62,625 bases of DNA, taken from the NCBI RefSeq assembly GCF_000701665.1, contig NZ_JNJN01000010.1:1-62625 (forward strand). The letters run 5' to 3'. How positions within the stretch are numbered: position 1 is the first letter of the stretch; every line of letters starts with the position of its first letter. Positions 15,686-22,911 of this stretch are shown here, piece after piece. The DNA comes from Agathobaculum desmolans ATCC 43058 (GTDB lineage: Bacteria > Bacillota > Clostridia > Oscillospirales > Butyricicoccaceae). Both the position numbers and the translations under genes were made by a program. The notes under the pieces were generated by a model that worked only from the letters and a program-made list of their open reading frames with translations, had not been told where the DNA came from and did no database searches.

Positions 15686-15886
15686 ATGTTTTATTTGAAG
15701 CACGAAGGAAAGAAACTGGACATCCGCGAGGATAATGTGTTTACGGTTTGCCCGATATGCGGCAAAGAGCATACCGTTGACCTGCACGATATTTTAGAAG
15801 GCGGCGAAGCGGACTTGTACGGCACAGCGGTTTATTGCCCAGACTGCGCAAAGCAGCGGATGCAGGACAAAGCCGAGAAAAGCTGA
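15686..15886 (+). CDS. Small zinc-ribbon protein
   Basis: 66 aa, preceded by GGATAAGGAG. Two cysteine pairs, 'CPICGKEH' and 'CPDCAKQR', are placed as in a zinc ribbon. Small ribbons of this kind are frequent in Firmicute phages. The function is unknown. Confidence 0.65.
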   Translation: MFYLKHEGKKLDIREDNVFTVCPICGKEHTVDLHDILEGGEADLYGTAVYCPDCAKQRMQDKAEKS

Positions 15887-15997
15887 ACATAAAAAGGCTT
15901 TTGCACAACAAAAGAGCGGCAAGCCCTATACCGCCTGCCGCTCTCCCGCTTGATTCTGATTGTGGTTTTATTTTACCACGGGCGGGAGGTATGCGCA

Positions 15998-16765
15998 ATG
16001 AGCAATGAAGAACTGGCAGTGCAGGCAAAGGCGGGTGATCGTGACGCGCTGGCGCAGCTCTGGGAGCAGAACAGGGGCTTGCTTACTACGCTGTTTCGCG
16101 GGCTGTCACAGAAAGCGGGCGCGAGAATGGCCGCTATGGGCGTAACATGGGAGGACGTGGAACAATCCTACTTCCTTGCAATCGCGCTTGCTGTGGAGCT
16201 GTACCAGCCCGAAAGGGGCATGCTGTTTGCGTCCTTTCTCAGCTATCCGGTCAAGACGGTTTTTTATGATCTGGTCGGCTGGCGCACAGAGGGACAGAAA
16301 CGCGATCCGCTCGGCTGCTGCCTGCGCCTTGATGAGCCGGTAACCGGTGAGGATGGCAGCGAGGCACCGCGCGGCGAGCTTGTTCACGATCCTGCAGCCG
16401 GTCAGCAGTTTGAGGATGAGGAAGAACGCATTTATACCGAGCAGCTGCACGCCGCGTTAGATCGGTGCCTTGATGCGTTAGAACGGACACAGGCGGCGGC
16501 AATCCGATATCGCTACTATGACGGACTGACGCTGGCAGAGATCGGGGCAAAGCTAGGCTGTAATACGGAATATGCCCGCCAGCTTACAGATAAAGGACTT
16601 CGGCGGCTGCGAAGCGGCAAGAACATCCAACGGCTGAAACAGTACCGCGAGCAGATCATCAGCGAGGGCGCATATCACGGTACCGGCTGGAACGCTTGGA
16701 AGAACGGCGGCAGCGTAGAGGAACGAACCGTGTTGAAGCTGGAACGCAAGGGGGTGCTATCCTGA
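15998..16765 (+). CDS. Phage-encoded sigma-70-like factor
   Basis: 255 aa from ATG 15998 (GGGAGG eight bases upstream; a further in-frame ATG at 15950 lacks a site). Region 2 is recognisable: 'LAQLWEQNRGLLTTLFRGLS' and 'FLAIALAVELYQPERGMLFA' with 'SFLSYPVKTVFYDL'. Region 4 is 'AIRYRYYDGLTLAEIGAKLG' with 'YARQLTDKGLRRLR'. In phages such factors switch on the late genes. Here only two tail-type genes follow. Confidence 0.85.
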   Translation: MSNEELAVQAKAGDRDALAQLWEQNRGLLTTLFRGLSQKAGARMAAMGVTWEDVEQSYFLAIALAVELYQPERGMLFASFLSYPVKTVFYDLVGWRTEGQKRDPLGCCLRLDEPVTGEDGSEAPRGELVHDPAAGQQFEDEEERIYTEQLHAALDRCLDALERTQAAAIRYRYYDGLTLAEIGAKLGCNTEYARQLTDKGLRRLRSGKNIQRLKQYREQIISEGAYHGTGWNAWKNGGSVEERTVLKLERKGVLS

Positions 16766-17066
16766 AATTTCCGAGCCCCTGAAAAGGGGCAAGGCCAGCC
16801 GGTTTGCAGAGCATCGCCACAAGTTGCGATGGGACACAGCTTTTCCCCGCTTCCGGGGGAAGCGGTAAGGGGGCAGTTGAATCGATACCCTTATACCCTG
16901 TCGAAAGTAACGAAAAGTAGACAAAAAGTAGCACATAAAAAAGATCTTGCAGTTTGACCGAAAATGCACAAAAATGCGCATAAAAAAAGGCTGTGCAAAT
17001 CTTGAACAATCGCGAGAAACCGAGAACATAAAAAAGCTTCCCGCAAATCTCCGGAAATCATCAGAA
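16766..17066. other. Gap where a head/packaging module would be expected
   Basis: About 300 bases without a convincing gene between the sigma factor and the tail genes. A small GC hairpin GCCCCT/AGGGGC lies at 16775-16790, without a T run. From 16900 the sequence is A-rich. In related phages terminase, portal and capsid genes occupy this interval, so it is the likely site of a large deletion or an original absence. Confidence 0.5.
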
Positions 17067-17225
17067 ATGTCCAACAAAAAAAGAACATCGGAACAGACCG
17101 GGCGAATCCCCGCAAGTGGGCTGGGCAGCGCAATTGAACGCTATGCCAACCAGCTTTCAGAAAAACGCAAGGATACCAGAGCGGGGAATCAGCTCTTTAA
17201 CGATATGCTGCGCGGAAAAAGATAA
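17067..17225 (+). CDS. Hypothetical small protein
   Basis: 52 aa from ATG 17067, polar and lysine-rich: 'MSNKKRTSEQTGRIPASGLG', then 'AIERYANQLSEKRKDTRAGN'. The ribosome binding site is weak and there is no known domain. The frame is open further upstream but that part looks non-coding. Confidence 0.4.
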   Translation: MSNKKRTSEQTGRIPASGLGSAIERYANQLSEKRKDTRAGNQLFNDMLRGKR

Positions 17226-17286
17226 GAAATTGGCTCAAAATTGAGCTGAATTGTATGTTATTTCAATAAAGACAAGAGGTGCAAGT

Positions 17287-17739
17287 ATGGAGAATAATAT
17301 GATTTCAGTCAAACGGCATGTAAAAACGATTTGTGTCAACAAAAGCGGGCAAACGATCTCCATCGATATGGAGGATCAGGAGTTTGTATCCGGCATTGTC
17401 GGGGTTGTCCGTCGGTTTGAGGACAAGCAAAAGGAATACAGACAGAAAATACAGGAGCTCGAAACGATGCCGCATGAAACCGAAGTGGAGCAGATTGCGC
17501 AAGCCCATGCGGTTTCGGCATTCAGTGCACAGCTGTGCCGGGAATTGAAAACAGAGGTGGATGCGGCTTTTCGTGATCATGTATGTGAAAAGGTGTTCGG
17601 CAATATCACCCCCAGCTTGGAGCTGTTTGCGGAATTTTTCCGACAGCTGCACCCGTTTATCAAAGAAGCGGCAGTAGAACGAAATAAGCGCATTCGCAAA
17701 TACACCGAGAAGTACCAGAAAAGAAGCGGGGTGGGCTGA
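17287..17739 (+). CDS. Probable phage tail assembly chaperone-like protein
   Basis: 150 aa from ATG 17287 with AGAGGT seven bases upstream. It is soluble and helical: 'VKRHVKTICVNKSGQTISID' as an N-terminal beta hairpin, then coiled-coil-like helices 'RFEDKQKEYRQKIQELETMP'. It ends exactly at the tape-measure start (TGATGG overlap), the position of tail chaperones in siphophages. The assignment rests mainly on position. Confidence 0.55.
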   Translation: MENNMISVKRHVKTICVNKSGQTISIDMEDQEFVSGIVGVVRRFEDKQKEYRQKIQELETMPHETEVEQIAQAHAVSAFSAQLCRELKTEVDAAFRDHVCEKVFGNITPSLELFAEFFRQLHPFIKEAAVERNKRIRKYTEKYQKRSGVG

Positions 17740-19379
17740 TGGCGGCGGATGGTTCTATCGTCATTGAAGTAAATGCAGATCCATCAAAAGCAGAAAAAGC
17801 GATTGACGGTATCGGCAAAAGTCTAAATGAGGGGGTAACCAAAAAGGCAGAGAAAGCCGCAGATGCGGTGGAAGGCTTAGACGATGGGTTCAAAAAAGCT
17901 AAAGCCGGAGCAAAATCCGCTACTGAATCCATAAAAGATGATTTGGATGGGGTCGATCTTTCTCTGCGGGAGCTTGCGTCAGCAGTTGGCGTGGCATTCA
18001 GTCTGGATGCGATCGCGGGCTTCGGCACGGCAGCTATTGAAACGGCTTCGGATTTGCAGGAGGTACAGAACGTTGTAGACACAGCCTTTGGGGATATGGC
18101 ATGGAAAGTGGAAGAGTTCGCGGCCAGTTCGATTGAGAGCTTCGGTATGTCCGAATTTGCAGCAAAGCAGACAGCCGGGCAATTTATGTCCATGTCCACA
18201 GCGTTAGGGCTTTCGCAGCAGGAAGCCGCTGACATGGCATTATCCGTAACCGGGCTGACCGGGGATATGGCGTCTTTCTACAATGTGTCGCAGGATGTAG
18301 CATCTACTGCACTGGCATCAATTTGGACGGGCGAAACCGAAAGCTTAAAGCGGTATGGCATCGTTATGACGCAGGCCAATCTGGAGCAGTATGCCATGCA
18401 GCAAGGGATACATAAAACCATGCAGGAGATGACACAGGCCGAGCAGCTGCAGCTCCGTTACAAATACGTCATGGAGCAAACAAAGCTGGCACAGGGGGAT
18501 TTTGTCAAAACGCAGGACAGCTGGGCAAACCAGAGCCGTATATTGAACGAAAACCTGACCGTGCTGCAAGGCACCATCGGCGAGGGACTGATGTCGGTAC
18601 TCAGCCCGATCTTACAGATTATCAATGCAATCGTGGGCGGATTTGTGCAATTTCAGGAATCTACCGGTATACTGGATGAATTTTTCAGCGTTTTGATCGG
18701 TGGAATCACCGGCCTTGCGGCCATGAAAGGGATTGAGGTGCTGCAGAGTGTTTCGGCTGCGCTGATGTCAGTCGGGAAAGCCGCGCTTTTGGCAAAGGTG
18801 CAGAGCGGGATTCTGGCCATCGCGGTTGGGGCGTTGGTAACGGTTTTTTTGCAGCTCGTTCAGGCGTGGAACGGCATGACCGGATATGAAAAGCTGGTTG
18901 CCGTGCTGGGGATGGTGACTGCTGCAGCGGTAACGGCGGCGATTGCGGTCGGAGCTTTTCAGTCGGCGTTAACGCTTGGCGTTGGTGTTGCAGCGATTGC
19001 AGCCGGTATTTTTGCCGTTGTGGCAGCGATCAATTCAGCACAAAGCCGGGCAGAGCAAATGGGTAAGTCGATGCAGGTGCCATCGATGCAGAGTATGCCA
19101 AAGTTAAAAAGAACCGAGATCCCTGCCCTTGCCCGTGGTGCGGTCATTCCCCCAAACCGCGAATTCCTTGCTGTGCTTGGCGATCAGAAAAGCGGCAAAA
19201 ACATCGAAGCGCCGGTTTCCGAGATCGAAGCGGCAGTTGCCCGCGGTATGCAGAATTCTGGGGGCGGCGGCAGTCAGACCGTCGTTCTGGAGGTTGACCG
19301 TCAGGTGCTTGGGCGTGTTACGTATCAGCTGAACAAAGAACAGACGCGGCGGTTCGGTGTGGATTTGGTAGGCGGATAG
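17739..19379 (+). CDS. Phage tail tape measure-like protein
   Basis: 546 aa, short for a tape measure. The N-terminal part is a charged coiled coil ('ADPSKAEKAIDGIGKSLNEG'), then 'IETASDLQEVQNVVDTAFGD', a hallmark of the tape-measure N-terminal domain, with 'ASFYNVSQDVASTALASIWT'. Residues 330-430 are hydrophobic with several membrane-like helices. The C-terminus 'IPALARGAVIPPNREFLAVL' is also typical. It sets tail length and enters the host membrane. It is notable that no other tail gene follows. Confidence 0.88.
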   Translation: MAADGSIVIEVNADPSKAEKAIDGIGKSLNEGVTKKAEKAADAVEGLDDGFKKAKAGAKSATESIKDDLDGVDLSLRELASAVGVAFSLDAIAGFGTAAIETASDLQEVQNVVDTAFGDMAWKVEEFAASSIESFGMSEFAAKQTAGQFMSMSTALGLSQQEAADMALSVTGLTGDMASFYNVSQDVASTALASIWTGETESLKRYGIVMTQANLEQYAMQQGIHKTMQEMTQAEQLQLRYKYVMEQTKLAQGDFVKTQDSWANQSRILNENLTVLQGTIGEGLMSVLSPILQIINAIVGGFVQFQESTGILDEFFSVLIGGITGLAAMKGIEVLQSVSAALMSVGKAALLAKVQSGILAIAVGALVTVFLQLVQAWNGMTGYEKLVAVLGMVTAAAVTAAIAVGAFQSALTLGVGVAAIAAGIFAVVAAINSAQSRAEQMGKSMQVPSMQSMPKLKRTEIPALARGAVIPPNREFLAVLGDQKSGKNIEAPVSEIEAAVARGMQNSGGGGSQTVVLEVDRQVLGRVTYQLNKEQTRRFGVDLVGG

Positions 19380-19390
19380 GAGGTGAAAAC

Positions 19391-19516
19391 ATGACATTGA
19401 CAGAATGGATGCGCCTGCGGGCGGAACAGATGGTAGAAAACTTTGTACAGTACCAAAAGGAACAGTTGGAATCGTGGGAAGCGGATGAGGCGGAGGACGC
19501 GCGTCATCCGGAATAA
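19391..19516 (+). CDS. Small phage protein downstream of the tape measure
   Basis: 41 aa: 'MTLTEWMRLRAEQMVENFVQ' then an acidic tail. A very strong site, GGAGGTGAAAAC, precedes the ATG. It is the last top-strand gene of the tail remnant and meets a bottom-strand terminator. The function is unknown. Confidence 0.55.
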   Translation: MTLTEWMRLRAEQMVENFVQYQKEQLESWEADEAEDARHPE

Positions 19517-19518
19517 AA

Positions 19519-19552
19519 AAAGCGGCTTCCGGGTATTTTGCTCCGGAAGCCG
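19519..19552 (-). terminator. Terminator for the bottom-strand phage genes
   Basis: CGGCTTCCGG (19523-19532) pairs with CCGGAAGCCG (19542-19551). On the bottom strand the stem is followed by a run of T (A's at 19515-19521 on the top strand). It ends the leftward gene set 21020-19558. Confidence 0.7.
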
Positions 19553-19557
19553 TTCGG

Positions 19558-19722
19558 CTATCTCTCCGCACCCTTTGCAGAGATGTTGACCTGTACGTTG
19601 ATCTGGTCTGCACTGGTGCCGTATACCGCTGCAATCATCTGACGCAGCAGACAGGCATTGTGCCGGGCGCTGTTGATAAAGTCTTGGATGGTGGCAGACG
19701 TGTTAATTTTCGACTGGTTCAT
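19558..19722 (-). CDS. Small conserved phage protein
   Basis: 54 aa, 'MNQSKINTSATIQDFINSAR' then 'HNACLLRQMIAAVYG'. The ATG overlaps the upstream stop as ATGA, so translation is coupled. No known domain. It is the last gene before a terminator. Confidence 0.55.
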   Translation of the reverse strand: MNQSKINTSATIQDFINSARHNACLLRQMIAAVYGTSADQINVQVNISAKGAER

Positions 19723-20003
19723 TGCATATTCGTCCCCTTCCTTGATGGATTTGCAGGCTTTATGCCATGCAGTGCATTGCCGAAGGTTTCAATCAGGCGG
19801 AATTTATCAGGGTCATCCCAATGCATGGAATCGCCCAACAGATGATACCGGGCAGCATCTTGTGCGGTCAGTCGGTTCGGATCGTGTCCGTCCGTCCAAT
19901 AATACGCCCAAGAAATCGCTTCGCAGCAGCACGCCAATGCTTCGGGTGACATTTGCTCAATCATGGTTCGGCATTGCCGCCGAAGGGTGTTATTCCGATT
20001 CAT
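19719..20003 (-). CDS. Hypothetical phage protein
   Basis: 94 aa from the second ATG, which has GGAGGG at seven bases; the ATG six bases upstream is too close. It contains 'MIEQMSPEALACCCEAISWA' and 'HWDDPDKFRLIETFGNALHG'. It overlaps both neighbours by a few bases. The function is unknown. Confidence 0.6.
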   Translation of the reverse strand: MNRNNTLRRQCRTMIEQMSPEALACCCEAISWAYYWTDGHDPNRLTAQDAARYHLLGDSMHWDDPDKFRLIETFGNALHGIKPANPSRKGTNMQ

Positions 20004-20172
20004 GTGCATTCCCTCCGTTTTGCTGTTTTGCCGGCATGCAAGCGCTCAAAAGGATGGACAAGGCGGCCTTTACCTCTTGACGATGCTTGCATTGTGCAAT
20101 CGTGCGCGCTACCTTCCGAATGTTCGGCAGCTCATATTGGCGCAGAATATCTTGTGCAGTGGGTTGTGTCAT
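19990..20172 (-). CDS. Hypothetical phage protein
   Basis: 60 aa, 'MTQPTAQDILRQYELPNIRK' and onward. GGAGGAG lies eight bases before the ATG. Its 3' end overlaps the next gene. No known domain. Between it and the next gene upstream (20173-20408) only an 18-codon ORF with a good ribosome binding site and a GC-rich hairpin are seen. Confidence 0.6.
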   Translation of the reverse strand: MTQPTAQDILRQYELPNIRKVARTIAQCKHRQEVKAALSILLSACMPAKQQNGGNAHESE

Positions 20173-20408
20173 AATAAATCTCCTCCGGTAGTATAAAAAT
20201 GCTTGCAGATGACAGGCGGCTGTGCTATCATACAGACAACCGCCCTACGGTGGTTTAACTCTGGCTTCTTACCTTGCTTGGTCGGCGGTGGTAAGGGGCT
20301 TTTCTTTTGGTGATGTCAAATCCATGATTTTTTCCTTTCTGATCGATGTGCACAACGTGCATAGAGGCACGATACTTGCTCGACATGAAATGACAAGGCA
20401 AACGGTGG

Positions 20409-20732
20409 TTATTCTGTCCCGCTCGATGTACTCACCGTGTAAGCCAAACGGACTTTGTTAATCTCGCTCATTCTCTCGCGCATTTTGGCTTTCTGCTCAT
20501 CGGTTAACGGTTTAGATTCTCTGGTCGGGTTAATTCTGATCCACGCTTTCGGACAATGGAACGTTAGACCGCCAGAACTGTTATCTTTTGTAAGTTGTGC
20601 ATCAGCTGGTCGTTGTTTGCATAGCTCCCGAAGTCTACGGGATAATCTGGCGTTATAGGTGAATATCTCTGCCGTGTCGTGCTGCTCATCGAAAACAATG
20701 ATTGTTTCGCGCTCTGATAGTGTTAGTGCCAT
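20409..20732 (-). CDS. Conserved phage protein of unknown function
   Basis: 107 aa with AAGGGG before the ATG. 'LSERETIIVFDEQHDTAEIF' and 'TYNARLSRRLRELC', then 'GGLTFHCPKAWIRINP' and a basic tail. This pattern is widespread in Firmicute phages and integrative elements, commonly near recombination genes. I know no function. Confidence 0.65.
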   Translation of the reverse strand: MALTLSERETIIVFDEQHDTAEIFTYNARLSRRLRELCKQRPADAQLTKDNSSGGLTFHCPKAWIRINPTRESKPLTDEQKAKMRERMSEINKVRLAYTVSTSSGTE

Positions 20733-20744
20733 CTGTACACCCCT

Positions 20745-21020
20745 TTACGCTAATACGAACCGGCGGGTTTCGGTGGATCGGGTGAACCGCTGGTACAGGT
20801 CGGGCATTGCTGCCTTAAAAGCGCGGCTGTCAAATCGTGCAGACTGTACCGGCTTCCATGTGGCTTTCCAATCGTCACCGGCCAGCATGTCTACGCCCTG
20901 CATGGTCATTTCCTGCTTGACTGCATCCGTGATGCTCTCGATCTCGGCGGCGATCTCATCTGCCAGACGGCGCAGCCTGCGCAGCTCTGTGATCTTGTGG
21001 TTTAACTCTGTTCTGCTCAT
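20745..21020 (-). CDS. Conserved phage protein of unknown function
   Basis: 91 aa from ATG 21020. An N-terminal coiled coil ('RRLRRLADEIAAEIESITDA') is followed by 'DDWKATWKPVQSARFDSRAF' and 'LYQRFTRSTETRRFVLA'. This layout is common in phage recombination clusters and may bind DNA through the C-terminal part. It is 12 bases upstream of, and probably co-transcribed with, the preceding entry. Confidence 0.65.
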   Translation of the reverse strand: MSRTELNHKITELRRLRRLADEIAAEIESITDAVKQEMTMQGVDMLAGDDWKATWKPVQSARFDSRAFKAAMPDLYQRFTRSTETRRFVLA

Positions 21021-21042
21021 GTGTGATACCTCCGTATTTCGT

Positions 21043-21171
21043 TTATAATGGACGCTGTGCACTCTTTGCGGCTTGGGTATTTTTGAACCGCAGAAAGCAA
21101 TATACGCCGCTCTCGCGCCCGCCTGCGTCATCTTCCTGACTATTGCTCTCGCTCACAAGGTATATGGTCAT
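21043..21171 (-). CDS. Possible small protein
   Basis: 42 codons reading 'MTIYLVSESNSQEDDAGGRE' and onward. The ribosome binding site is weak. A second bottom-strand frame 180 bases upstream shares the encoded 'VSESN' through a 17-base DNA repeat. It could be a degraded duplication rather than a gene. Confidence 0.3.
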   Translation of the reverse strand: MTIYLVSESNSQEDDAGGRESGVYCFLRFKNTQAAKSAQRPL

Positions 21172-21409
21172 AGGCTTCAAGGGTTTTCCTTCCCTTTAGG
21201 CTGTTGCCCGTTTCGGTGGGCTGTACCGGCGGTCATTATCGGAGCAAACCGCGTGCGGCAAGTAGTAGGCTGCTTGCAGCCAGTCAGTTTGGAACGGTGC
21301 CAGCCGTCCGCCCCGGTGTTTATTGCTCTCGCTCACAGGTACGCGGTACGGCTCTTGGTCGGGTGGTCTTGCCCTCGGCTCTGTTCCCTTGCTGTGATTA
21401 TAGTATACT
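21172..21409. other. Intergenic stretch with a 17-base direct repeat
   Basis: No convincing gene. TATTGCTCTCGCTCACA occurs at 21321-21337 and also at 21141-21157, exactly 180 bases apart. The sequence between is GC-rich with short inverted repeats (for example GGCTGC/GCAGCC). Its meaning is unknown. Confidence 0.5.
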
Positions 21410-21506
21410 ATATGGTTAACCATATATCAATAGACATGATGTACAAAGTTAACCATATATTTTGTGCATTGTTTATATGGTTAACAATATCAAAATGCGA
21501 TATAAT
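21410..21506 (+). promoter_or_regulatory. Operator/promoter of the RHH-HicA-HicB operon
   Basis: A perfect 16-base palindrome ATATGGTTAACCATAT (21410-21425) is followed by two half-type copies, GTTAACCATAT (21448-21458) and ATATGGTTAAC (21475-21485). A -10 box TATAAT lies at 21501-21506, so the third copy covers the -35 region. This is the layout of an autoregulated toxin-antitoxin operon. Confidence 0.75.
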
Positions 21507-21526
21507 ACAGTAGAGGAGGCATATAT

Positions 21527-21721
21527 ATGGCAGTAAGTGAAGCACAAAAGAAAGCATCCGACAAATATAATCGCGAGCACATGACCACGCTGGGGTGCAA
21601 AGTCAAGAAGGAAGAAGCGGCGGCATTTAAGGCCTACTGTGCAGCACAGGGCAAGACCGCTAATACCGAACTCAAGGATCATGTATTGAAGTGTATCGGT
21701 GAGCAGGGTGATGAAGCATGA
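21527..21721 (+). CDS. Ribbon-helix-helix (Arc/CopG-like) regulator
   Basis: 64 aa with AGAGGAGG upstream. The C-terminal 45 residues fit one RHH unit: strand 'TTLGCKVK', helix 'EEAAAFKAYCAAQG', helix 'TANTELKDHVLKCI'. RHH dimers bind palindromes such as the three TATGGTTAAC boxes upstream. The stop overlaps the hicA start (ATGA). It probably represses the operon. Confidence 0.72.
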   Translation: MAVSEAQKKASDKYNREHMTTLGCKVKKEEAAAFKAYCAAQGKTANTELKDHVLKCIGEQGDEA

Positions 21722-21972
21722 GCCGGTTTGAAAAGCTACTGTACAGCATCTTGAGCGGTACACAAGATAAGAATATTGCATTTGATGACTTGTGCAAGAT
21801 TTTAGACCGGTTTGGGTTTGTCTGTCGCGTAAAGGGCGATCATTTCATATACACAAAAGACGGCATAGAGGAAATTATCAATATCCAGCCGAAAGGGAAA
21901 ATGGCAAAGCCCTATCAGGTGAAACAAGTCCGCGATCTGATCGTAAAATATCGCATGGGAGGTGCTGAGTAA
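21718..21972 (+). CDS. hicA: HicA-type mRNA interferase toxin
   Basis: 84 aa with the dsRNA-binding-like HicA fold: 'ILDRFGFVCRVKGDHFIYTK' carries the catalytic histidine in GDH, followed by 'INIQPKGKMAKPYQVKQVRD'. It cleaves mRNA and arrests growth when free of antitoxin. The start overlaps the RHH gene and the stop overlaps the hicB start. Confidence 0.88.
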   Translation: MSRFEKLLYSILSGTQDKNIAFDDLCKILDRFGFVCRVKGDHFIYTKDGIEEIINIQPKGKMAKPYQVKQVRDLIVKYRMGGAE

Positions 21973-22181
21973 TGTATCAGTATGAAATCATCATCTACTA
22001 CAGCCGTGAAGATGAAGCATATATTGCCGAAGTGCCGGAGCTGCCTGGCTGTATGGCTGATGGCGAAACGGCGAGGATGGCGCTCGACAATGTCGAAACT
22101 GTAATTGCAGAATGGATAGAAACTGCCCGCGAATTGGGGCGCCCTATTCCTGCGCCGCGCGGAAAACTGCAATACGCCTGA
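21972..22181 (+). CDS. hicB: HicB-type antitoxin, minimal form
   Basis: 69 aa: 'YEIIIYYSREDEAYIAEVPE' then 'LPGCMADGETARMALDNVET', the partial RNase H fold of HicB that blocks HicA. It ends at 'GKLQYA' without the HTH or RHH domain that many HicB proteins carry. The RHH protein encoded first in the operon may provide the DNA-binding function instead. Confidence 0.88.
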   Translation: MYQYEIIIYYSREDEAYIAEVPELPGCMADGETARMALDNVETVIAEWIETARELGRPIPAPRGKLQYA

Positions 22182-22274
22182 GTAAGGCCGGCGTGCGATA
22201 GATGAGCAGGTCAAGCGGGATAACGGCGAATAGGCGCGATCTGAGGGCAAAAGAAAACCGCCCTACTGGACGGC

Positions 22275-22303
22275 TTGACAATCCCGATCGGGGCGGGTAT
22301 ACT
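22275..22303 (+). promoter_or_regulatory. Promoter of antisense RNA 1
   Basis: TTGACA (22275-22280), 17-base spacer, TATACT (22298-22303). Nearly the same promoter occurs 295 bases further on. Confidence 0.75.
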
Positions 22304-22309
22304 GAATAC

Positions 22310-22405
22310 AGAAAAAGGGCACTGTCGGCAGACGGTCAGCCCGAACAAGTTAAGAGATCAAGAAATGACCGCATACTTTGTCAGGGTAGGGCGGTCATTT
22401 CGCGT
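22310..22405 (+). ncRNA. Antisense RNA 1 of a type I toxin-antitoxin locus
   Basis: A transcript of about 95 bases from the promoter at 22275, ending in the hairpin AAATGACCGC (22363-22372)/GCGGTCATTT (22391-22400). The T run is short, so termination may be weak. It overlaps the 3' end and stop codon of the small bottom-strand ORF 22395-22466. Confidence 0.6.
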
Positions 22406-22466
22406 ATATGGTTAGTATGTAAAGCGTGAACGCTGCGCATACACAAAGCCGAAAGAGCTTTCCCAC
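22395..22466 (-). CDS. Putative small hydrophobic type I toxin 1
   Basis: 23 aa from a GTG: 'GKLFRLCVCAAFTLYILTIY' then AK, mostly one membrane helix. A strong GGGGGTG site lies upstream but is paired in a hairpin (CCCCCTT 22478-22484 with AAGGGAG 22489-22495). The promoter on the bottom strand is TTGATT (22559-22564), 17 bases, TATACT (22536-22541). The stop TGA falls inside the antisense RNA hairpin at the same place as in toxin 2. The sequence is unlike toxin 2, so the peptide itself is less certain than the layout. Confidence 0.5.
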   Translation of the reverse strand: MGKLFRLCVCAAFTLYILTIYAK

Positions 22467-22535
22467 AATCGCTATCACCCCCTTTCACAAGGGAGTAGCC
22501 GACCGCCTGCCGTCTGGTGACAGTGCCTTGAGTGA

Positions 22536-22564
22536 AGTATAACAGAAGCCGACAATCAAATCAA
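22536..22564 (-). promoter_or_regulatory. Promoter of toxin 1 mRNA
   Basis: Bottom strand TTGATT (22559-22564), 17-base spacer, TATACT (22536-22541). It is back to back with the antisense RNA 2 promoter five bases away. Confidence 0.65.
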
Positions 22565-22569
22565 GCGAC

Positions 22570-22598
22570 TTGACAATCTCTCTTGCTGTGGGTATACT
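22570..22598 (+). promoter_or_regulatory. Promoter of antisense RNA 2
   Basis: TTGACA (22570-22575), 17-base spacer, TATACT (22593-22598). Confidence 0.8.
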
Positions 22599-22604
22599 GA
22601 GTAT

Positions 22605-22700
22605 AGAAAAGGGCGCAGCTGATTGACGGTTACTCCCTCAAAGACTTGTCAAGAAATTTGACCGCCATTGTTGGAAGCAGGGGCGGTCATTTTCTTTTGC
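22605..22700 (+). ncRNA. Antisense RNA 2 of a type I toxin-antitoxin locus
   Basis: A transcript of about 95 bases ending in TGACCGCC (22659-22666)/GGCGGTCA (22682-22689) and TTTTCTTTT, a good terminator. It overlaps the 3' end of the toxin 2 mRNA including its stop codon, the usual way such RNAs pair with toxin messages. Confidence 0.75.
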
Positions 22701-22773
22701 TTATCTGAACGATCAGACCGGCAAATGCTATGAGCATAATCACAAACTGAACCAGTTCGGAATATGTAACCAT
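22687..22773 (-). CDS. Holin-like type I toxin (Hol_Tox-like)
   Basis: 28 aa: 'MVTYSELVQFVIMLIAFAGL' then IVQISKRK, a single membrane helix with a basic tail, the pattern of Firmicute putative holin-like toxins. GGGAGGTGG precedes the ATG and is locked in a hairpin with CCACCATCCC (22779-22803), a common control of type I toxins. The promoter is on the bottom strand at 22843-22871. The stop codon lies inside the antisense RNA terminator. Membrane depolarisation is the known action of such peptides. Confidence 0.8.
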   Translation of the reverse strand: MVTYSELVQFVIMLIAFAGLIVQISKRK

Positions 22774-22778
22774 GAGCA

Positions 22779-22803
22779 CCACCTCCCTTCTCAGGGATGG
22801 TGG
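22779..22803 (-). promoter_or_regulatory. Hairpin hiding the toxin 2 ribosome binding site
   Basis: CCACC TCCC (22779-22787, top strand) pairs with GGGA T GGTGG (22794-22803) around a six-base loop with one bulged base. In the bottom-strand mRNA this pairs GGGAGGTGG, so translation would need refolding or processing. Confidence 0.65.
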
Positions 22804-22842
22804 GAATAACTGCCAACCGCTGGCACGGCTGCGCCTGTATGC

Positions 22843-22871
22843 AGTATACCAGAAACCGCCCAAAAGAGCAA
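22843..22871 (-). promoter_or_regulatory. Promoter of toxin 2 mRNA
   Basis: Bottom strand TTGCTC (22866-22871), 17-base spacer, TATACT (22843-22848). Confidence 0.65.
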
Positions 22872-22911
22872 GGCAGCGGCTCCGTTGCCACAAAAGGAAC
22901 GGCTGTTTTGT

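Noticed and set aside
16947-17066. Extension of the small ORF ending at 17225
   Set aside because: The A-rich upstream codons look non-coding; the ATG at 17067 was kept at low confidence.
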